Assembly (NCBI RefSeq): GCF_042655385.1
Contig: NZ_JBHSMA010000005.1
Location: 248,001 to 312,000 of the forward strand
Direction: 5' to 3'
DNA length: 64,000 nt
Source: Larkinella bovis
GTDB taxonomy: Bacteria > Bacteroidota > Bacteroidia > Cytophagales > Spirosomataceae
The notes below the pieces were generated by a model, which worked only from the letters and a program-made list of their open reading frames with translations, searched no databases and was not told the DNA's origin. Each line of letters starts with the position of its first letter. Positions within the stretch are counted from its first letter, which is position 1. The translations under genes and the position numbers were made by a program. Positions 1 to 9,478 of the stretch are shown here, in pieces.

Positions 1-411
1 ATAAACGGTCGGCATTTTATCATCGATGGGCCAGTCATGAAACTGCATCAACTGCGGTACGCCGACGAATTATTGATCAAAGATGAAGTGAAGTATATTT
101 CGCTGAATCTATGCCCGAAAATCAACCGGATGCCAACCGAAGTGTCCTATTTTAAGGTGTACGAAGACACGTATCACCTGAAAATCGACGAGGTGCAGCA
201 GACACTCGCGGTGACAATCATGCAGCCAAATACCAATAATTTTGAGATTGCGAAACCCACCCCGGCCTTTGTCCTGGATAGTGCGGTAATCTGCACGGGT
301 GAAAAAGTGGTTGAAATAGAACAGTCCTATTACCACGGCGAGAAGTATAAATTTGCCGTGATTGCCAGCCCCGAACACGATCACCGGCCCGTCAGCCCAA
401 TTACTTCCTGA
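1..411 (+). CDS. GntR-family transcriptional regulator, UTRA domain (5' end outside window)
   Basis: This is the C-terminal part of a one-component regulator. The reading frame is open from base 1, so the N-terminal winged-helix DNA-binding domain lies upstream of the window. The visible 136 residues fit the ligand-binding UTRA fold of HutC-type GntR regulators: a start like GRHFIIDGP, a central stretch of alternating hydrophobics, and an end like EIEQSYYHGEKYKFAV, which matches the family's usual terminal pattern of a Tyr, Gly and Phe before the final strand. It converges on the SGNH hydrolase gene, and the two 3' ends overlap by 11 bases. By position it is the obvious candidate to control the adjacent glycan locus, with a sugar or sugar phosphate as effector; that role is inferred. 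The missing N-terminus prevents a firm subfamily call. Confidence 0.75.
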   Translation: MNGRHFIIDGPVMKLHQLRYADELLIKDEVKYISLNLCPKINRMPTEVSYFKVYEDTYHLKIDEVQQTLAVTIMQPNTNNFEIAKPTPAFVLDSAVICTGEKVVEIEQSYYHGEKYKFAVIASPEHDHRPVSPITS

Positions 412-1114
412 ACCACTTCAGGAGTTCATCGACAATGAGTTGGTGCCCGGCCCGGTTCGGGTGGTTGACGTGCGACATATACTGAGGAAGTTGCCCCTGA
501 GCCGTCACTTTTTTAAACTGCGCGTACGAATCCACCAGCCCGATCCGGTGCGTTTCGGCCAGTTGGATGATCTGGTTGGTATGCTGTTCGAGCGGATTGC
601 CGGCCGCCAGAATATCGACCCGCTGGTCCGTCGAGGGCGTCAGCAGAATGACTTTGATGTTCTTGGCCAGCGCCGACTGAATCATTTTCTCCCAGGCTTC
701 CCGGGCTTTCTCCAGCCCCGCCCCCCGGTCGTTGAGGGCGTAGTCGATGAACAGCACATCCGGTTTGTGAACGAGCACATCGCGCTCAAATCGCTCCTGA
801 CCTTTCAGGGAATTTTCTCCACCGATGGCCGTCACGATCACGTTGATCACCGCGTACGGATACTGTTTCTTTAATTCCGCCAGCAGCAGGTTCGGGTACG
901 ATTCCAGCGTGTGGACTTCATGATTATGCCAGTATCCGGCCGGTACCGAATGCCCGTGGAACACCAGGTTGATCGTGCGGTTTTTGGGCCATTGAACGTC
1001 AAGTTCCTTTTTGAGATCGGCCAGATACGTTTGGGCCTCGGCGGGACGTTGGGCGTTGACCGTCCCGGCGATGCCTAGCCATACGGCAACCAGAAAGCTA
1101 CTAATTTTCTTCAT
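401..1114 (-). CDS. secreted SGNH/GDSL-family hydrolase
   Basis: The 237-residue product starts with a cleavable signal peptide (MKKISSFLVAVWLGIAGTVNA, one residue trimmed from my reading of the site) and is probably periplasmic. SGNH blocks are visible: the nucleophile block FHGHSVPAGY near residue 52, a glycine block IGGENS near 118, the Asn block YALND near 145, and a C-terminal HVNHPNRAGH block carrying the catalytic His. The usual GDS is GHS here, and the residue three before the catalytic His is His instead of Asp, so the dyad or triad may be atypical. Members of this superfamily remove acetyl or other ester groups from glycans. Its ATG overlaps the stop of the upstream GH106 gene by 4 bases (ATGA), which suggests translational coupling in the glycan operon. 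A carbohydrate esterase acting beside the rhamnosidases is likely but substrate is unknown. Confidence 0.75.
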   Translation of the reverse strand: MKKISSFLVAVWLGIAGTVNAQRPAEAQTYLADLKKELDVQWPKNRTINLVFHGHSVPAGYWHNHEVHTLESYPNLLLAELKKQYPYAVINVIVTAIGGENSLKGQERFERDVLVHKPDVLFIDYALNDRGAGLEKAREAWEKMIQSALAKNIKVILLTPSTDQRVDILAAGNPLEQHTNQIIQLAETHRIGLVDSYAQFKKVTAQGQLPQYMSHVNHPNRAGHQLIVDELLKWFRK

Positions 1115-3933
1115 TTTACGGACTGTGGTTTAATCGTCTGAATCGTGACCGGTCCCAGCAAACCGGATTCGATGAGCGGAACCTGTTTCCAGGGCGTACC
1201 CCGGTACCCAATCGAAATATTGGTTTTGGTGAATTTTTCGCCGGTCAGGGCATCACCCGTCAGCCGGTTCGACCAGGTGTTGGCCACCTCGATTTTCAGG
1301 GTGTTCTCCCCGGTTTTGACCCAATTCGTAATGTCAAACCGGTAGGGTTCGGTCCAGGCAATACCCAGGTGCTGACCGTTCAGCCAGACATCCGCAATTT
1401 CCGAAATTCGACCCAAATCCAGCCACACCCGGTCGTTGCGCCCGGCATCGACCGGCGTCGAAAACCGGAACGTTTTTTCGTAGGTTCCGATGCCCGAAAA
1501 ATACCGGATGCCCGGTGTCTCGGATTCGGTCCACGACAGCAGCTTCGGCAGGGTGACCGATGCCGGAGCGCCCCAGTTTTTCGGGAATGTCAGTTGCCAG
1601 GGGCCTTCGAGGGCCTGGACGGTTACGGTATTGGTCAGTCGTGTTGCGCTGGTGGTAACGTTGGTCAGCGCCACCGTCCCGGATTCGAGCAACCGGAAGC
1701 CGGTGGGCGTGTATTCCAGCCTCGGTAGGTTCGCATTCGTTGCCACCACATCCGTGTAGCGCGCCCGGGACGCTGATTTCTTGAAAACGACAAAATACGC
1801 CCCGTAGGGAGGCAGGCTCAGCGGCAGGCTCAACGCCTGTTTGTCCTGCCGGAAAATCGAAACCGGCACGGTTTCGCCCGTCACCGGATTCCACAGCTCC
1901 GGGGTTTTGCCCACCTGCCGGAACGAAAACCGGCTCGATAGCCATTGGTTGGTGGTGTTCCGAACGAGGTAAAAATCGGTTCCCAGGTGCTGGTAATGAA
2001 TAAAATCAAAAGCGGTCGAAACCGGGTCCGAATGACTGAAATCCGGGCCGATGTGGCGGTTTTTCAGCAAGGCTAATGGCGTTTCGGCGGAAAAACCGGG
2101 GCCACTGATCACCGCTCCCTGCCGGGCGAGTTGTTTCAGCTTGCCGACCACGGCGGGTGGCAGCTTCTCATTCGGCGGAAGGGCCAGAATGCTGAACGTC
2201 GCGCCGTTGGATAACGCCAGTTTTCCGTTCCTGACGCTCAGGTCGTTCAGCAGAATTTCCGTGTTGATGATTTCGTAATCGTAGCCCGGCCCGACCGTAA
2301 ACCGGCTGTTTTTGGACGGGACGAAATTCGGGACCTGATCGCCATAATACTGCAGCACATCGGCCACGAAAGCCGTGTTTTGCAGCACGTGCGAAATCCG
2401 GCCGAGGTAATCCGTGAACGGTTTTACTTTCGGCCACCAGGTTTGCTTCGTGTTGAAATGGGTGCCGGCCCCGTACACAATACCGGGAAAAATGGTGCTG
2501 TCGGGGTTGTGGCTGAACCCGTGAATCACCACCCGGTTCATGCCTTCGCAGAACGCCCGGTCGGCAATGGGTTTGAGATCGAACGGCCCCTCCTGCCAGT
2601 GGTGAAAACTCGTAAACGATTCTTCTTCCACCATCCGACGCTTGTAGATGTGCGCGGCAGCCGCCACTTCCTTCACCAGCCACATGATATCCACGCTGTC
2701 GGCGTCGTAATAGTGATACCGGCTCCAGAACTCCCCGCGCGGCACGTCCAGCGAGCCCAGTGCCTTGAGCGTCTCGACCGGCACGTTATGCAGCGGAGGC
2801 CCCGGGCCGCCCGCTTCCGATGCCAGTTGCAGGCCGTACTGGTTGGCAATTTCCCGGCCTTTCCGGTAATGATTCTGAATCATCAGTTCCGACAGGGTTC
2901 GCTTGAAATCCTGCTGAAACCGCGCTGCTTGTTCCGGGCTCAGGGCGGTTTTGTCGAACAGCGCCGGCAGGAATTTGGCGATCGAATACCCGTTTAGCTG
3001 CTGGAACTTCGCCGGTAACGACGGCGTCCAGACAAAACCGGTGGCTTCGTAACTCGCCAGGTAAAGGGTTTTCAGGGCGGTTTTGGAAAAATCACCGAAG
3101 AGCGGTTTCAGCCGGTCGATGAAATACCGGAAATGGGCGCGGGTGGCCGTCGAATCAAAATGATCGATGATCGGCCCGGCAGACTGGGGACTGGGCAGTT
3201 TCAGCGGCTCACCCGAATTCGAACAGACGTAGCGGTAAATGTCCCACTGACCGGCCGGGGCTTGCCAGTTCAGTTGTTCGGTTTTGGGATCGAAAAAGGC
3301 CGACACATTGATAATCTGGGCCGTATCGAGTCCAGATTGCCGACCGGCGGGCAGGGCCACCACGGCAATTTCCTGGTGGAAAACCGGTTTTCCGTCCGCT
3401 CCGAATTCGATCAGCAGGGGTTTTCCTTTGGCATCGGTTTTAGCGATGGTCGGAAAGGGAAGGGGAAGGGGTTTTCCGGTGGCACCGTCGGTGGTGGTTT
3501 TGGAGAAATAAATCGATTTGGCCGCGTGCTGGGGCGTTATCCAACTGCCGCCCGCGTTCCAGCTACTGGCCAGGTTCAGCCCTACGTCCATGTTCCGGCG
3601 CGTGGCTTCGCGAATGGCAATTCCGATGGCCTTCAACGATTCGGAACTCAGGAAAGGCGGCCCGGCTTTTACCAGGCCATTGGGGTTGTTGGCGGGCGGA
3701 ACCCCGATATCGAAAATATCGAATCCGCCAATACCGGCCTCGTGCATGGCCCGCAGCTCGTCTTTCAGCCGCAGCGTATCGACATGGCCGTTCAGCCACC
3801 ACCAGTAGATTTTAGGCCGGGCCTGAGCGGGCGGGTTTTTGAAACCGTCCCGAATGAATTGCTCCGACGGTTGCTGCGCCCGCAGGTGGCCGGCCAGCAG
3901 CCAGAAGACCCCAAAGAACAAGCGAAATTTCAT
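1111..3933 (-). CDS. GH106-type alpha-L-rhamnosidase, periplasmic copy
   Basis: The 940-residue protein has a standard signal peptide ending near LLAGHLRAQ, so it is predicted to be periplasmic rather than lipid-anchored. The start of the mature chain (GFKNPP, RPKIYWWWLNGHVDT, then GIGGFDIFDIG) is typical of family GH106 alpha-L-rhamnosidases, which hydrolyse terminal L-rhamnose from glycans such as pectic rhamnogalacturonans. The C-terminal 130 residues form a GH2-like beta-sandwich sugar-binding domain (VWLNGQHLGIAWTEPYRFDI). Length agrees with the family, which is usually about 900-1100 residues. It is separated by a single base from the paralogous gene upstream and overlaps the SGNH hydrolase downstream. 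The C-terminal LKIEVANTWSNRLTGD segment is identical to that of the paralogue, pointing to duplication or gene conversion. Substrate is inferred from family. Confidence 0.85.
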   Translation of the reverse strand: MKFRLFFGVFWLLAGHLRAQQPSEQFIRDGFKNPPAQARPKIYWWWLNGHVDTLRLKDELRAMHEAGIGGFDIFDIGVPPANNPNGLVKAGPPFLSSESLKAIGIAIREATRRNMDVGLNLASSWNAGGSWITPQHAAKSIYFSKTTTDGATGKPLPLPFPTIAKTDAKGKPLLIEFGADGKPVFHQEIAVVALPAGRQSGLDTAQIINVSAFFDPKTEQLNWQAPAGQWDIYRYVCSNSGEPLKLPSPQSAGPIIDHFDSTATRAHFRYFIDRLKPLFGDFSKTALKTLYLASYEATGFVWTPSLPAKFQQLNGYSIAKFLPALFDKTALSPEQAARFQQDFKRTLSELMIQNHYRKGREIANQYGLQLASEAGGPGPPLHNVPVETLKALGSLDVPRGEFWSRYHYYDADSVDIMWLVKEVAAAAHIYKRRMVEEESFTSFHHWQEGPFDLKPIADRAFCEGMNRVVIHGFSHNPDSTIFPGIVYGAGTHFNTKQTWWPKVKPFTDYLGRISHVLQNTAFVADVLQYYGDQVPNFVPSKNSRFTVGPGYDYEIINTEILLNDLSVRNGKLALSNGATFSILALPPNEKLPPAVVGKLKQLARQGAVISGPGFSAETPLALLKNRHIGPDFSHSDPVSTAFDFIHYQHLGTDFYLVRNTTNQWLSSRFSFRQVGKTPELWNPVTGETVPVSIFRQDKQALSLPLSLPPYGAYFVVFKKSASRARYTDVVATNANLPRLEYTPTGFRLLESGTVALTNVTTSATRLTNTVTVQALEGPWQLTFPKNWGAPASVTLPKLLSWTESETPGIRYFSGIGTYEKTFRFSTPVDAGRNDRVWLDLGRISEIADVWLNGQHLGIAWTEPYRFDITNWVKTGENTLKIEVANTWSNRLTGDALTGEKFTKTNISIGYRGTPWKQVPLIESGLLGPVTIQTIKPQSVK

Positions 3934-3934
3934 G

Positions 3935-6772
3935 TTATCGAACGATTTTTACGGTCTGAATGGTTACCGGCCCCAGCAAACCGGATTTGATCAGCGGCAA
4001 TTCGCCCCAGGGTACCAGGTTTTTGTTGGCCTTCGTGATGTTGGTTTTGGTGAATTTTTCGCCGGTCAGGGCGTCGCCCGTCAGCCGGTTCGACCAGGTA
4101 TTGGCGACTTCGATTTTCAGCGTGTTGTCGCCCGGTTTGACCAGATCCGTGATATCGAAGCGGTACGGTGGCGTCCAGACAACCCCCAACGGCTGGTTAT
4201 TGAGCCACACTTCACCCACTTTTGAGAGGTTCCCCAGGTCCAGGTAGAGCCGCTGGTTATCAGCGGCTTTAGAGACAGGTTTGTAGTCAAAAGTTTTTTG
4301 GTACGTCGCCGTTCCCGAAAAATACCGGATACCCGGCGTGTCGGATTCGGTCCACGACAGCAGCTTCGGAAAGGTTGCCGACGCGGGCGCACCCCAGCCC
4401 TGCGGGAACGTAAGTTGCCACGGGCCATCCAGCGGCACGGCGGGCAAATCCGTATGGATCTGTTCGAAACCACTCTCTTTTCTAACCTCAAAATCCCCGG
4501 CCTGAAAAAAGGCCAGACCGTGGGGGGTAAATGCCAGAGCCGGCGGATTCGGGCCGTTTCCAACCAGTTCATTCGCGTGAGCGGGGGCGGTTTCTTTCGA
4601 GAAAACGACCAGAAACGCAGCGTAAGGTGGCAACGACACCGGCAGGTGAATACGCCCTTCGTCCTGTCTGTAAACCGTGACCGGCACCGTTTCGCCCGAA
4701 ACCGGGTCCCAGATTTCCGGGGTTTTATCCGATTGCCGGAACGAGCAATTCCGGGAAATCCATTGGCCGGTGGTGTTGCGAATCAGGTAAAAATCCACCT
4801 CGCCGGTTCGGTAATGAATGTGATCGAGGGGCGTTTCGCGCTGATCGGCTTTCTGGTCGGCATAACTGAAATCCGGCGGCACGTTCAGCGCCTGCAAGAC
4901 CGGCAACGCCGGTTTTCGGTCGACGAGCCTGGCGCCCTGCGCGGCCAGCCTGTCCAGTTTTTTCCGCACATCCGGCGGGGTGCGGCCTTCGGTGCCGATG
5001 CTCAGAACCTTGTATCGCCCGACGCCCGGCAGCACCCACTCGCCCTTTTCGACGGTCAGATCCCGCAGCAGCACTTCCGTGTTGATGACTTCGTAATCGT
5101 AGCCCGGGCCCACGGCAAACCGGGTGTTTTTGGGCGGAACCAGGTTCGGAACGTTGTCGCCGTAATACTGCAGCACATCGGCCACGAAGTCGGTTTTTTG
5201 CAGGATGAACGAAATCCGGCTGAGGTAATCGTTGAACGGTTTGATTTTCGGCCACCAGGGGCTGCGGTCGTTGTAATGCGTTCCGGCGAAGTAGGCGATG
5301 CCGGGATGCCCCATTTCCGCCGGATTGTGCGGAAAACCGTGAATGACGAGCCGGTTCATACCCTCGCAGAACGCCCGGTCGGCCAGCGGTTTCAGGTCAG
5401 ACGGCCCTTCCTGCCAGTCCCAGTAACTCGTAAACGACTCTTCCTCCACGATTTTGCGTTTGTAAATGTGCGAAGCGGCCGCGATTTCCTTTACCAGCCA
5501 GATCATGTCCACGACACTGTCTTTGTCGTTTTCCAGGAAAAACGTGCGGTTGTACCAGTACTCGCCCCGTGGCACATCCAGCGAGCCCAGCGCCTTTAGG
5601 GTTTCGACCGGAATATGGTGCAAGTGCCCCGGTCCGCCCGATTCCGAGATGATTTGTAACCCGTGGGCGTTGCAGATTTCCTTCGATTTGCGGTAGTGGT
5701 TGTTGATCATCAGCTCCGACAGGGTTTTGTCGAAATCAAACTGAAAGCTTTCAGCCAGTTCGGGCCGGTACCATTCTTTGTTGAAAATGGCGGGCAGAAA
5801 CTTGTAAAGGTCGTAACCGTGCAGGTTCCGGAAAGCCGCCGGGAGTGTAGGCGTCCAGGTAAATTCCTTGGCTTCGTAACTGGCCAGGTACAAGCTTTTT
5901 AGTGCGCTTTCGCGGAAGTCACCGATCAGCGGTTTTAGCCGGTCGATGAAATACATGATGTGCATCCGCGTGGCCGTCGAATCGAAATGGTCGATGATCG
6001 GCCCGACCGATCTGGGCGTCGGCCGGATCAGTTGTTCGCCCGAGTTGGAGCAGATGTAGCGGTAAATGTCCCACTGACCGGCGGGGGCTTGCCAGGTCAA
6101 TTGGTCGGTTTTGGAATCGAAAAAAGCCGAAACGTTGAGGATTTTCGAGGTGTCGAGCTGCGACTGCGATCCGGCGGGCAAGGCGATCACGGCAATTTCT
6201 TCGTAATAAGCCGGTTTTCCGTCAGGTCCGTACGCAATGGGCCGGGGCTGGCCTTTCTTGTCGGGCGTAATCGTCGGGAATGGCAGTTTCACGGATTGAT
6301 GACCCGTTCCGCCAAGCGTGGTTTTGGAGAAATAAATGGTTTTGGCCGCGTGTTGCGGTTTGACCCAGCTGCCGCCCGCGTTCCAGCTACTGGCTAAATT
6401 CAGACCGACTTCCAGCCCCAGTTGGCCAGCTTCCCGAATCGCCAGGTGGATGTTCCGCAGCGATTCGTCGCTCATGAACGCCGGCCCCGCCGGAATGATT
6501 CCGTTGGGGTCGCTGGCGGGTGGCAAGCCGATTTCGAACAGATCGACCCCACCCAGTCCCGCGTTTTTGATGGCGAGGAGTTCCTGTTTCAGCCGCAGCG
6601 TATCGACATAGCCGTTCAGCCACCACCAGTAGACTTTGGGCCGGACCGTGAGGGGCGGATTTTTGAAGCCCGCTTTGAGGGTGGCATAACTGACGGTTTC
6701 AGGTTCGCTGCTACGGCAGGAAAACAGTAAAACGGCTAGTCCGACTCCCAGGAAGAAGGGTAGGAATTTCAT
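3935..6772 (-). CDS. GH106-type alpha-L-rhamnosidase, lipoprotein copy
   Basis: This 945-residue paralogue of the next gene has a lipoprotein signal with a clear lipobox (LLFSC, Cys near residue 19), followed by RSSEPE, so it is expected to be lipid-anchored, probably to the outer membrane. GH106 signatures are GFKNPP, RPKVYWWWLNGYVDT, GLNLASSWNAGGSW and a long stretch through the catalytic core shared with the neighbour (ALGSLDVPRGEYW, VEEESFTSYWDWQEGP). It ends in the same beta-sandwich domain. The family removes L-rhamnose from the non-reducing ends of pectin or other rhamnosides. The differing export signal implies the two copies work at different places or on different linkages. A 180-base gap holding a hairpin repeat separates it from the upstream 836-residue gene. 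Family call is firm; the exact substrate is not known. Confidence 0.85.
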   Translation of the reverse strand: MKFLPFFLGVGLAVLLFSCRSSEPETVSYATLKAGFKNPPLTVRPKVYWWWLNGYVDTLRLKQELLAIKNAGLGGVDLFEIGLPPASDPNGIIPAGPAFMSDESLRNIHLAIREAGQLGLEVGLNLASSWNAGGSWVKPQHAAKTIYFSKTTLGGTGHQSVKLPFPTITPDKKGQPRPIAYGPDGKPAYYEEIAVIALPAGSQSQLDTSKILNVSAFFDSKTDQLTWQAPAGQWDIYRYICSNSGEQLIRPTPRSVGPIIDHFDSTATRMHIMYFIDRLKPLIGDFRESALKSLYLASYEAKEFTWTPTLPAAFRNLHGYDLYKFLPAIFNKEWYRPELAESFQFDFDKTLSELMINNHYRKSKEICNAHGLQIISESGGPGHLHHIPVETLKALGSLDVPRGEYWYNRTFFLENDKDSVVDMIWLVKEIAAASHIYKRKIVEEESFTSYWDWQEGPSDLKPLADRAFCEGMNRLVIHGFPHNPAEMGHPGIAYFAGTHYNDRSPWWPKIKPFNDYLSRISFILQKTDFVADVLQYYGDNVPNLVPPKNTRFAVGPGYDYEVINTEVLLRDLTVEKGEWVLPGVGRYKVLSIGTEGRTPPDVRKKLDRLAAQGARLVDRKPALPVLQALNVPPDFSYADQKADQRETPLDHIHYRTGEVDFYLIRNTTGQWISRNCSFRQSDKTPEIWDPVSGETVPVTVYRQDEGRIHLPVSLPPYAAFLVVFSKETAPAHANELVGNGPNPPALAFTPHGLAFFQAGDFEVRKESGFEQIHTDLPAVPLDGPWQLTFPQGWGAPASATFPKLLSWTESDTPGIRYFSGTATYQKTFDYKPVSKAADNQRLYLDLGNLSKVGEVWLNNQPLGVVWTPPYRFDITDLVKPGDNTLKIEVANTWSNRLTGDALTGEKFTKTNITKANKNLVPWGELPLIKSGLLGPVTIQTVKIVR

Positions 6773-6876
6773 GATCCAAGAATGAAAATAGGTTTAGGAA
6801 TGCTGTTCAGACGTTGAAATCCTGAACTCCGCTATGGCCGACTGGTCATCGGCCGCCGTTCGTTACAGGCGACGCT

Positions 6877-6922
6877 GGATTTTAAATCCGGGACAGTTGG
6901 GTCGGGATTACAAATCCCGACC
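6877..6922. repeat. two-hairpin REP-like element, copy 1
   Basis: Two short palindromes lie 10 bases apart: GGATTT-T-AAATCC (6877-6889) and GGTCGGGATT-ACA-AATCCCGACC (6900-6922). Copy 2 at 35578-35625 has the same order, the same 10-base spacing and similar stems. The element sits in the 180-base gap between two minus-strand genes of the glycan operon. The architecture resembles REP/BIME elements; function (mobility, mRNA 3' protection) is inferred. Confidence 0.6.
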
Positions 6923-6952
6923 AGCCTACGCCATTTCCGCCCGGCTCTTACT

Positions 6953-9463
6953 TCACCAGGCTGCGACCAGATCGCCGGTGACGTTTTCCACCACGTAGTG
7001 TTTGCCGTATTTCGGGTCACCGGTTTTAAACGCCGTATGGCCTTTTTTCCACGGATACCCCGAATTAACGTACACATGCAGATCTTTTTCGGTAACATCA
7101 GCATCGGCGTAAATCCGCACCGTCGCGTTTTTCAGGCCCGTTACCTGGATGCGCCGTTCGATGCCTTTTTCGCCGGAATGAATTTCCTGACAGGAAATCA
7201 TCCCGTCGGGTTGATCGACGAAGATGCGGCTTTCGCGGTGCCAGGCTTTGGGCATCGGATACACCGAAAAACCGTTCGCCAGTTCGGTTTCGTAGCCGAT
7301 CAGCAGGGGAGCACCCTGCGCCAGCCGGAACCGCTGCGTGATGGTGGTGTTGGGCGAATAGCCGGAAAAGAAAAAACCGTTGTCGCTGCGGGCGATGGTC
7401 AGAACCGGGTTTTTAACCGAGGGATTTCGTTTGTCGATCCGGTAATCCAGCCCGAATTCCTTCAGTATATACCGCATCAGCAACGGTCCCGTAAATAACT
7501 GTTCGGGGTTGTCGGGTGTCAGCAGCTTGCCGCCGGTAAATTTGCTCGAGTTGGTACCGCGCACGTAGGCTACTTTGCCGCCTTTCCACTCCGGTTTTTC
7601 GCGCACCCAGACCACATCGCGTTCGTGGCTCCCCTGCGTCATTTTCGCCAGAACCTTCGTGGCCTTTTCCGTTTTGTTTTTCACCACGGAGGTGATGCCA
7701 CCGCCCGAAAACAGCGCCTGATGCACGATTTTCGTGGGATAGGGTTTGGTTAACTGATCGGCTGTAATTGACGAGCTGACCTGAAATTCTCCTTCCACTG
7801 CACTCGTATTCTGTAAATTCAGGAGAGTCAGAAAAGCCGGCCCGGCATGGTTGGCCGGGCCGTACACCAGCAGTTTTCCGCCATTCTGGACGAAATCGAT
7901 CAGCGATTTTTCGAGTTTCGAACCGGCTTCCGGCACGATGGAAACGAGCGTCGATTCGTTGAAAAAAGCCGGTTTGGTCGCAATAACCGACTGGAACGAG
8001 CCCGTCGAAATGATGGTATTCAGCGGAAAACCGTTGTTGATAGCCTGTCGGATGAGCCAGTCGCCGTAGTAAATTTCCGGCAACCGATCCGGCTGTTTAT
8101 ACGCCCAGTCGTGGTATTCGTCGAACGGATAGACCCAGACCAGCGGCCCCGGGGCTGTCGGTGAATCGTAGCGGGCCTTCAGAATGTGGGGCGTTACTTC
8201 GTCGGGCACCTGCGTCGGCAGTTCACCGAACGAGTTGTCGATGCTCAGGAAATTCAAGTGCGTCGGGAGCCGGATTTCGCCTTTCGCGTTGATGCGGGCC
8301 ACCGACATCGGCAGGTAAATGTCGTGCGGTTCGCGGCCGTAGCGGTCCAGCCACGGGCTGTTGACCCACCACGGATCGTGCGTGTAATACCGGAACAGAT
8401 ACCGCTCGTCGGGCAGTTCGGCCATGCGCGACATGTAACCAACCATTTCCAGCCCGAAATCACCGTCGAGGGCGGCCCAGGGCGAGTTCGGCGGGGGCAG
8501 CATGTTGTAGCGCCCGTTGTAAATCTGCTTTAGATCGACGCCGTCGCGGGCCAGATCCGCGCCGGTGGAGAGGTTTGTTCCCCGCGTCTGAATCTGAAAA
8601 TCCGGGCATTCTTTCCGGAACAGCTTCCAGAAATCGGCAATCAGGGCTTTGGTCGTCGCCAGTTTTTCGGGTAAAAACGCCTTGCCCGTAAACGTCGCGC
8701 CCGTTGAAGACCAGCCTTCCACCCCGAAGCCAAACCCGTTGCTGAGCCAGATGTAATCGTAGCCCAGATCCTTCAGGAAATGCTGGCTCTGTCGGCCCAG
8801 AAACGTCCCGAACGGCGTGTTGGCGGGAATTCCGTTCGGAAAACCGGCGTACGAATCGGTATCGGCGTTCAGCGTCGAATAGCAACTCACCATCGTTTTA
8901 TGGCCCATGGCATTCCCGCCCAGAATTTCGGGATGCTTTTTGTATTTGAACTCCGACTTGGCAAACTCCGGCCCCGGATCGAAGGTGGCGCCGATGCGGA
9001 CGGGCTTGCCGGTAATCCGCTGGCCGGTTTCTTTCAGGGTTTGAATGATGAATTTCAGGTCGCCGTACGTAAAGGCGGGCGGGTTTTCGATGTACAGGTA
9101 CGCGCGTTCGTGCAACGACAACTCCTTGGGGCCGGAACCGACTTCGTGCTGTGTATTCGGATTGCCGATGTACTTTGCCCATTCCAGCGGCTGGTCGAGT
9201 TTTCCTTTGTAATCCAGGATTTCGGAGCCGTCCGACGTCCAGAGCATCACCGAAACCGTGTCGGTATGCCGTAGCAGCGCGTGCCACTGCGTAAACATTT
9301 CCGTCGCCACCTGCTGAATGTACGCCTTATCGTTTTTCTTGAACGGTTTGAGCGACGTTTCCAGCGTGATGTTCTGGAACGGTTTTCCTTTCAGCGTGGA
9401 GTTGTCCAGATTCGGGGTGTCGAAGCTGAACAGGAGCAGGGTTAGGAGGGGGAGTAAGCGCAT
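6953..9463 (-). CDS. uncharacterised 836-residue secreted protein of the glycan locus (putative glycoside hydrolase)
   Basis: I do not recognise a named family. The N-terminus (MRLLPLLTLLLFSF) is a signal peptide without a clear lipobox. The first 400 residues look like a TIM-barrel style hydrolase: alternating strand and helix pattern, TFDPGPEFAKSEF near 160, YDYIWLSNGFGFGVEGW near 240, and many exposed Trp, Asp and Glu residues. Around residue 500 a segment with LLVYGPANHAGPAFL resembles the amidotransferase-like middle domain of beta-galactosidases, and the last 200 residues look like beta-sandwich modules. It sits between the susD and GH106 genes in the same direction, so it probably acts on the imported glycan in the periplasm. 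A new or rarely annotated glycoside hydrolase family is plausible; no catalytic pair can be assigned from the sequence alone. Confidence 0.6.
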   Translation of the reverse strand: MRLLPLLTLLLFSFDTPNLDNSTLKGKPFQNITLETSLKPFKKNDKAYIQQVATEMFTQWHALLRHTDTVSVMLWTSDGSEILDYKGKLDQPLEWAKYIGNPNTQHEVGSGPKELSLHERAYLYIENPPAFTYGDLKFIIQTLKETGQRITGKPVRIGATFDPGPEFAKSEFKYKKHPEILGGNAMGHKTMVSCYSTLNADTDSYAGFPNGIPANTPFGTFLGRQSQHFLKDLGYDYIWLSNGFGFGVEGWSSTGATFTGKAFLPEKLATTKALIADFWKLFRKECPDFQIQTRGTNLSTGADLARDGVDLKQIYNGRYNMLPPPNSPWAALDGDFGLEMVGYMSRMAELPDERYLFRYYTHDPWWVNSPWLDRYGREPHDIYLPMSVARINAKGEIRLPTHLNFLSIDNSFGELPTQVPDEVTPHILKARYDSPTAPGPLVWVYPFDEYHDWAYKQPDRLPEIYYGDWLIRQAINNGFPLNTIISTGSFQSVIATKPAFFNESTLVSIVPEAGSKLEKSLIDFVQNGGKLLVYGPANHAGPAFLTLLNLQNTSAVEGEFQVSSSITADQLTKPYPTKIVHQALFSGGGITSVVKNKTEKATKVLAKMTQGSHERDVVWVREKPEWKGGKVAYVRGTNSSKFTGGKLLTPDNPEQLFTGPLLMRYILKEFGLDYRIDKRNPSVKNPVLTIARSDNGFFFSGYSPNTTITQRFRLAQGAPLLIGYETELANGFSVYPMPKAWHRESRIFVDQPDGMISCQEIHSGEKGIERRIQVTGLKNATVRIYADADVTEKDLHVYVNSGYPWKKGHTAFKTGDPKYGKHYVVENVTGDLVAAW

Positions 9464-9478
9464 ACGTTTTGAGAAAAG

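Noticed and set aside
4298..5599. 433-codon open frame on the plus strand
   Set aside because: It lies entirely antisense to a well-supported GH106 gene, and its translation is rich in Arg, Gly, Pro and His with no domain. Long antisense frames are expected from the codon use here.
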